A stretch of 6,244 nt of DNA from Pseudomonadota bacterium (GTDB taxonomy: Bacteria > Desulfobacterota > Syntrophia > Syntrophales > JADFWA01). The stretch lies in NCBI GenBank assembly GCA_015222855.1, contig JADFWA010000361.1:1-6244 (forward strand), read 5' to 3'. Within the stretch, counting starts at the first letter, position 1. Every line of letters begins with the position of its first letter. The position numbers and the translations under genes were made by a program. This document shows positions 6,212-6,244 of this stretch, in pieces. The notes under the pieces were generated by a model. It saw only the letters and a list, made by a program, of their open reading frames with translations, had not been told where the DNA came from and made no database searches.

Positions 6212-6244
6212 ATGATTTTAGTGACTTCGTGTCTTGGTGGCTGA

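Larger units (their letters stand above)
6105..6244. repeat. Non-coding element bounded by inverted 8-base-period repeat arms
   Basis: The left arm at 6105-6131 begins TCAGCCACAAAGTCACTAAG, and the right arm at 6218-6244 is its inverted counterpart, matching at 22 of 27 positions. Each arm is built from an 8-base unit NCACNAAG repeated about three times (CCACAAAG, TCACTAAG, ACACAAAG on the left; CCACCAAG, ACACGAAG, TCACTAA in the reverse complement of the right). About 86 AT-rich bases lie between, holding a hairpin and a small palindrome but no open reading frame of note. The window ends exactly at the outer edge of the right arm, so the true boundary may lie further right. Confidence 0.7.

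Noticed and set aside
6105..6244. CRISPR array
   Set aside because: The repeated unit is only 8 bases, with no spacers and an inverted arrangement, and no cas genes are near.

Overview
The window looks like an ordinary chromosomal segment from a Gram-negative bacterium of moderate GC content, with all genes on the + strand. The best guess is Desulfobacterota (the former Deltaproteobacteria; something Syntrophales-like would fit). This rests on the clpX-lon arrangement, the wording of the ClpX and Lon sequences, tRNA genes that encode their own CCA, and the types of short intergenic repeats. The taxon is an inference, not a read-out.

Left part (1-3587): the 3' portion of clpX, cut by the window edge, is followed after 13 bases by a complete lon. 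ClpX is the AAA+ unfoldase of ClpXP and Lon is a self-contained AAA+ protease, so this is a protein quality-control cluster; clpP would be expected upstream of the window. A probable Rho-independent terminator overlaps the lon stop codon.

Middle part (3588-3927): a 15-bp inverted repeat, a sigma-70-like promoter, tRNA-Val(UAC), tRNA-Asp(GUC) and a clear intrinsic terminator form a self-contained tRNA transcription unit.

Right-centre (3928-5103): behind its own promoter lies a two-gene overlapping unit: a 72-residue protein with ten cysteines (a probable zinc-binding treble-clef or B-box-like module) and a radical SAM enzyme whose cluster motif is CX4CX2C rather than the usual CX3CX2C. No substrate can be assigned. 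The translational overlap makes this pair the most promising uncharacterised item in the window.

Right part (5104-6244): a dyad-rich AT-rich spacer precedes a CorC/YbeX-type protein with two CBS domains and a CorC_HlyC domain but no membrane domain. The final 227 bases hold no gene. They carry a fragment resembling REP-type repeats and then a roughly 140-bp non-coding element bounded by inverted arms built on an 8-base period (NCACNAAG). Most of the window is conventional housekeeping DNA; the unusual material is the cysteine-rich/radical SAM pair and the intergenic repeats.
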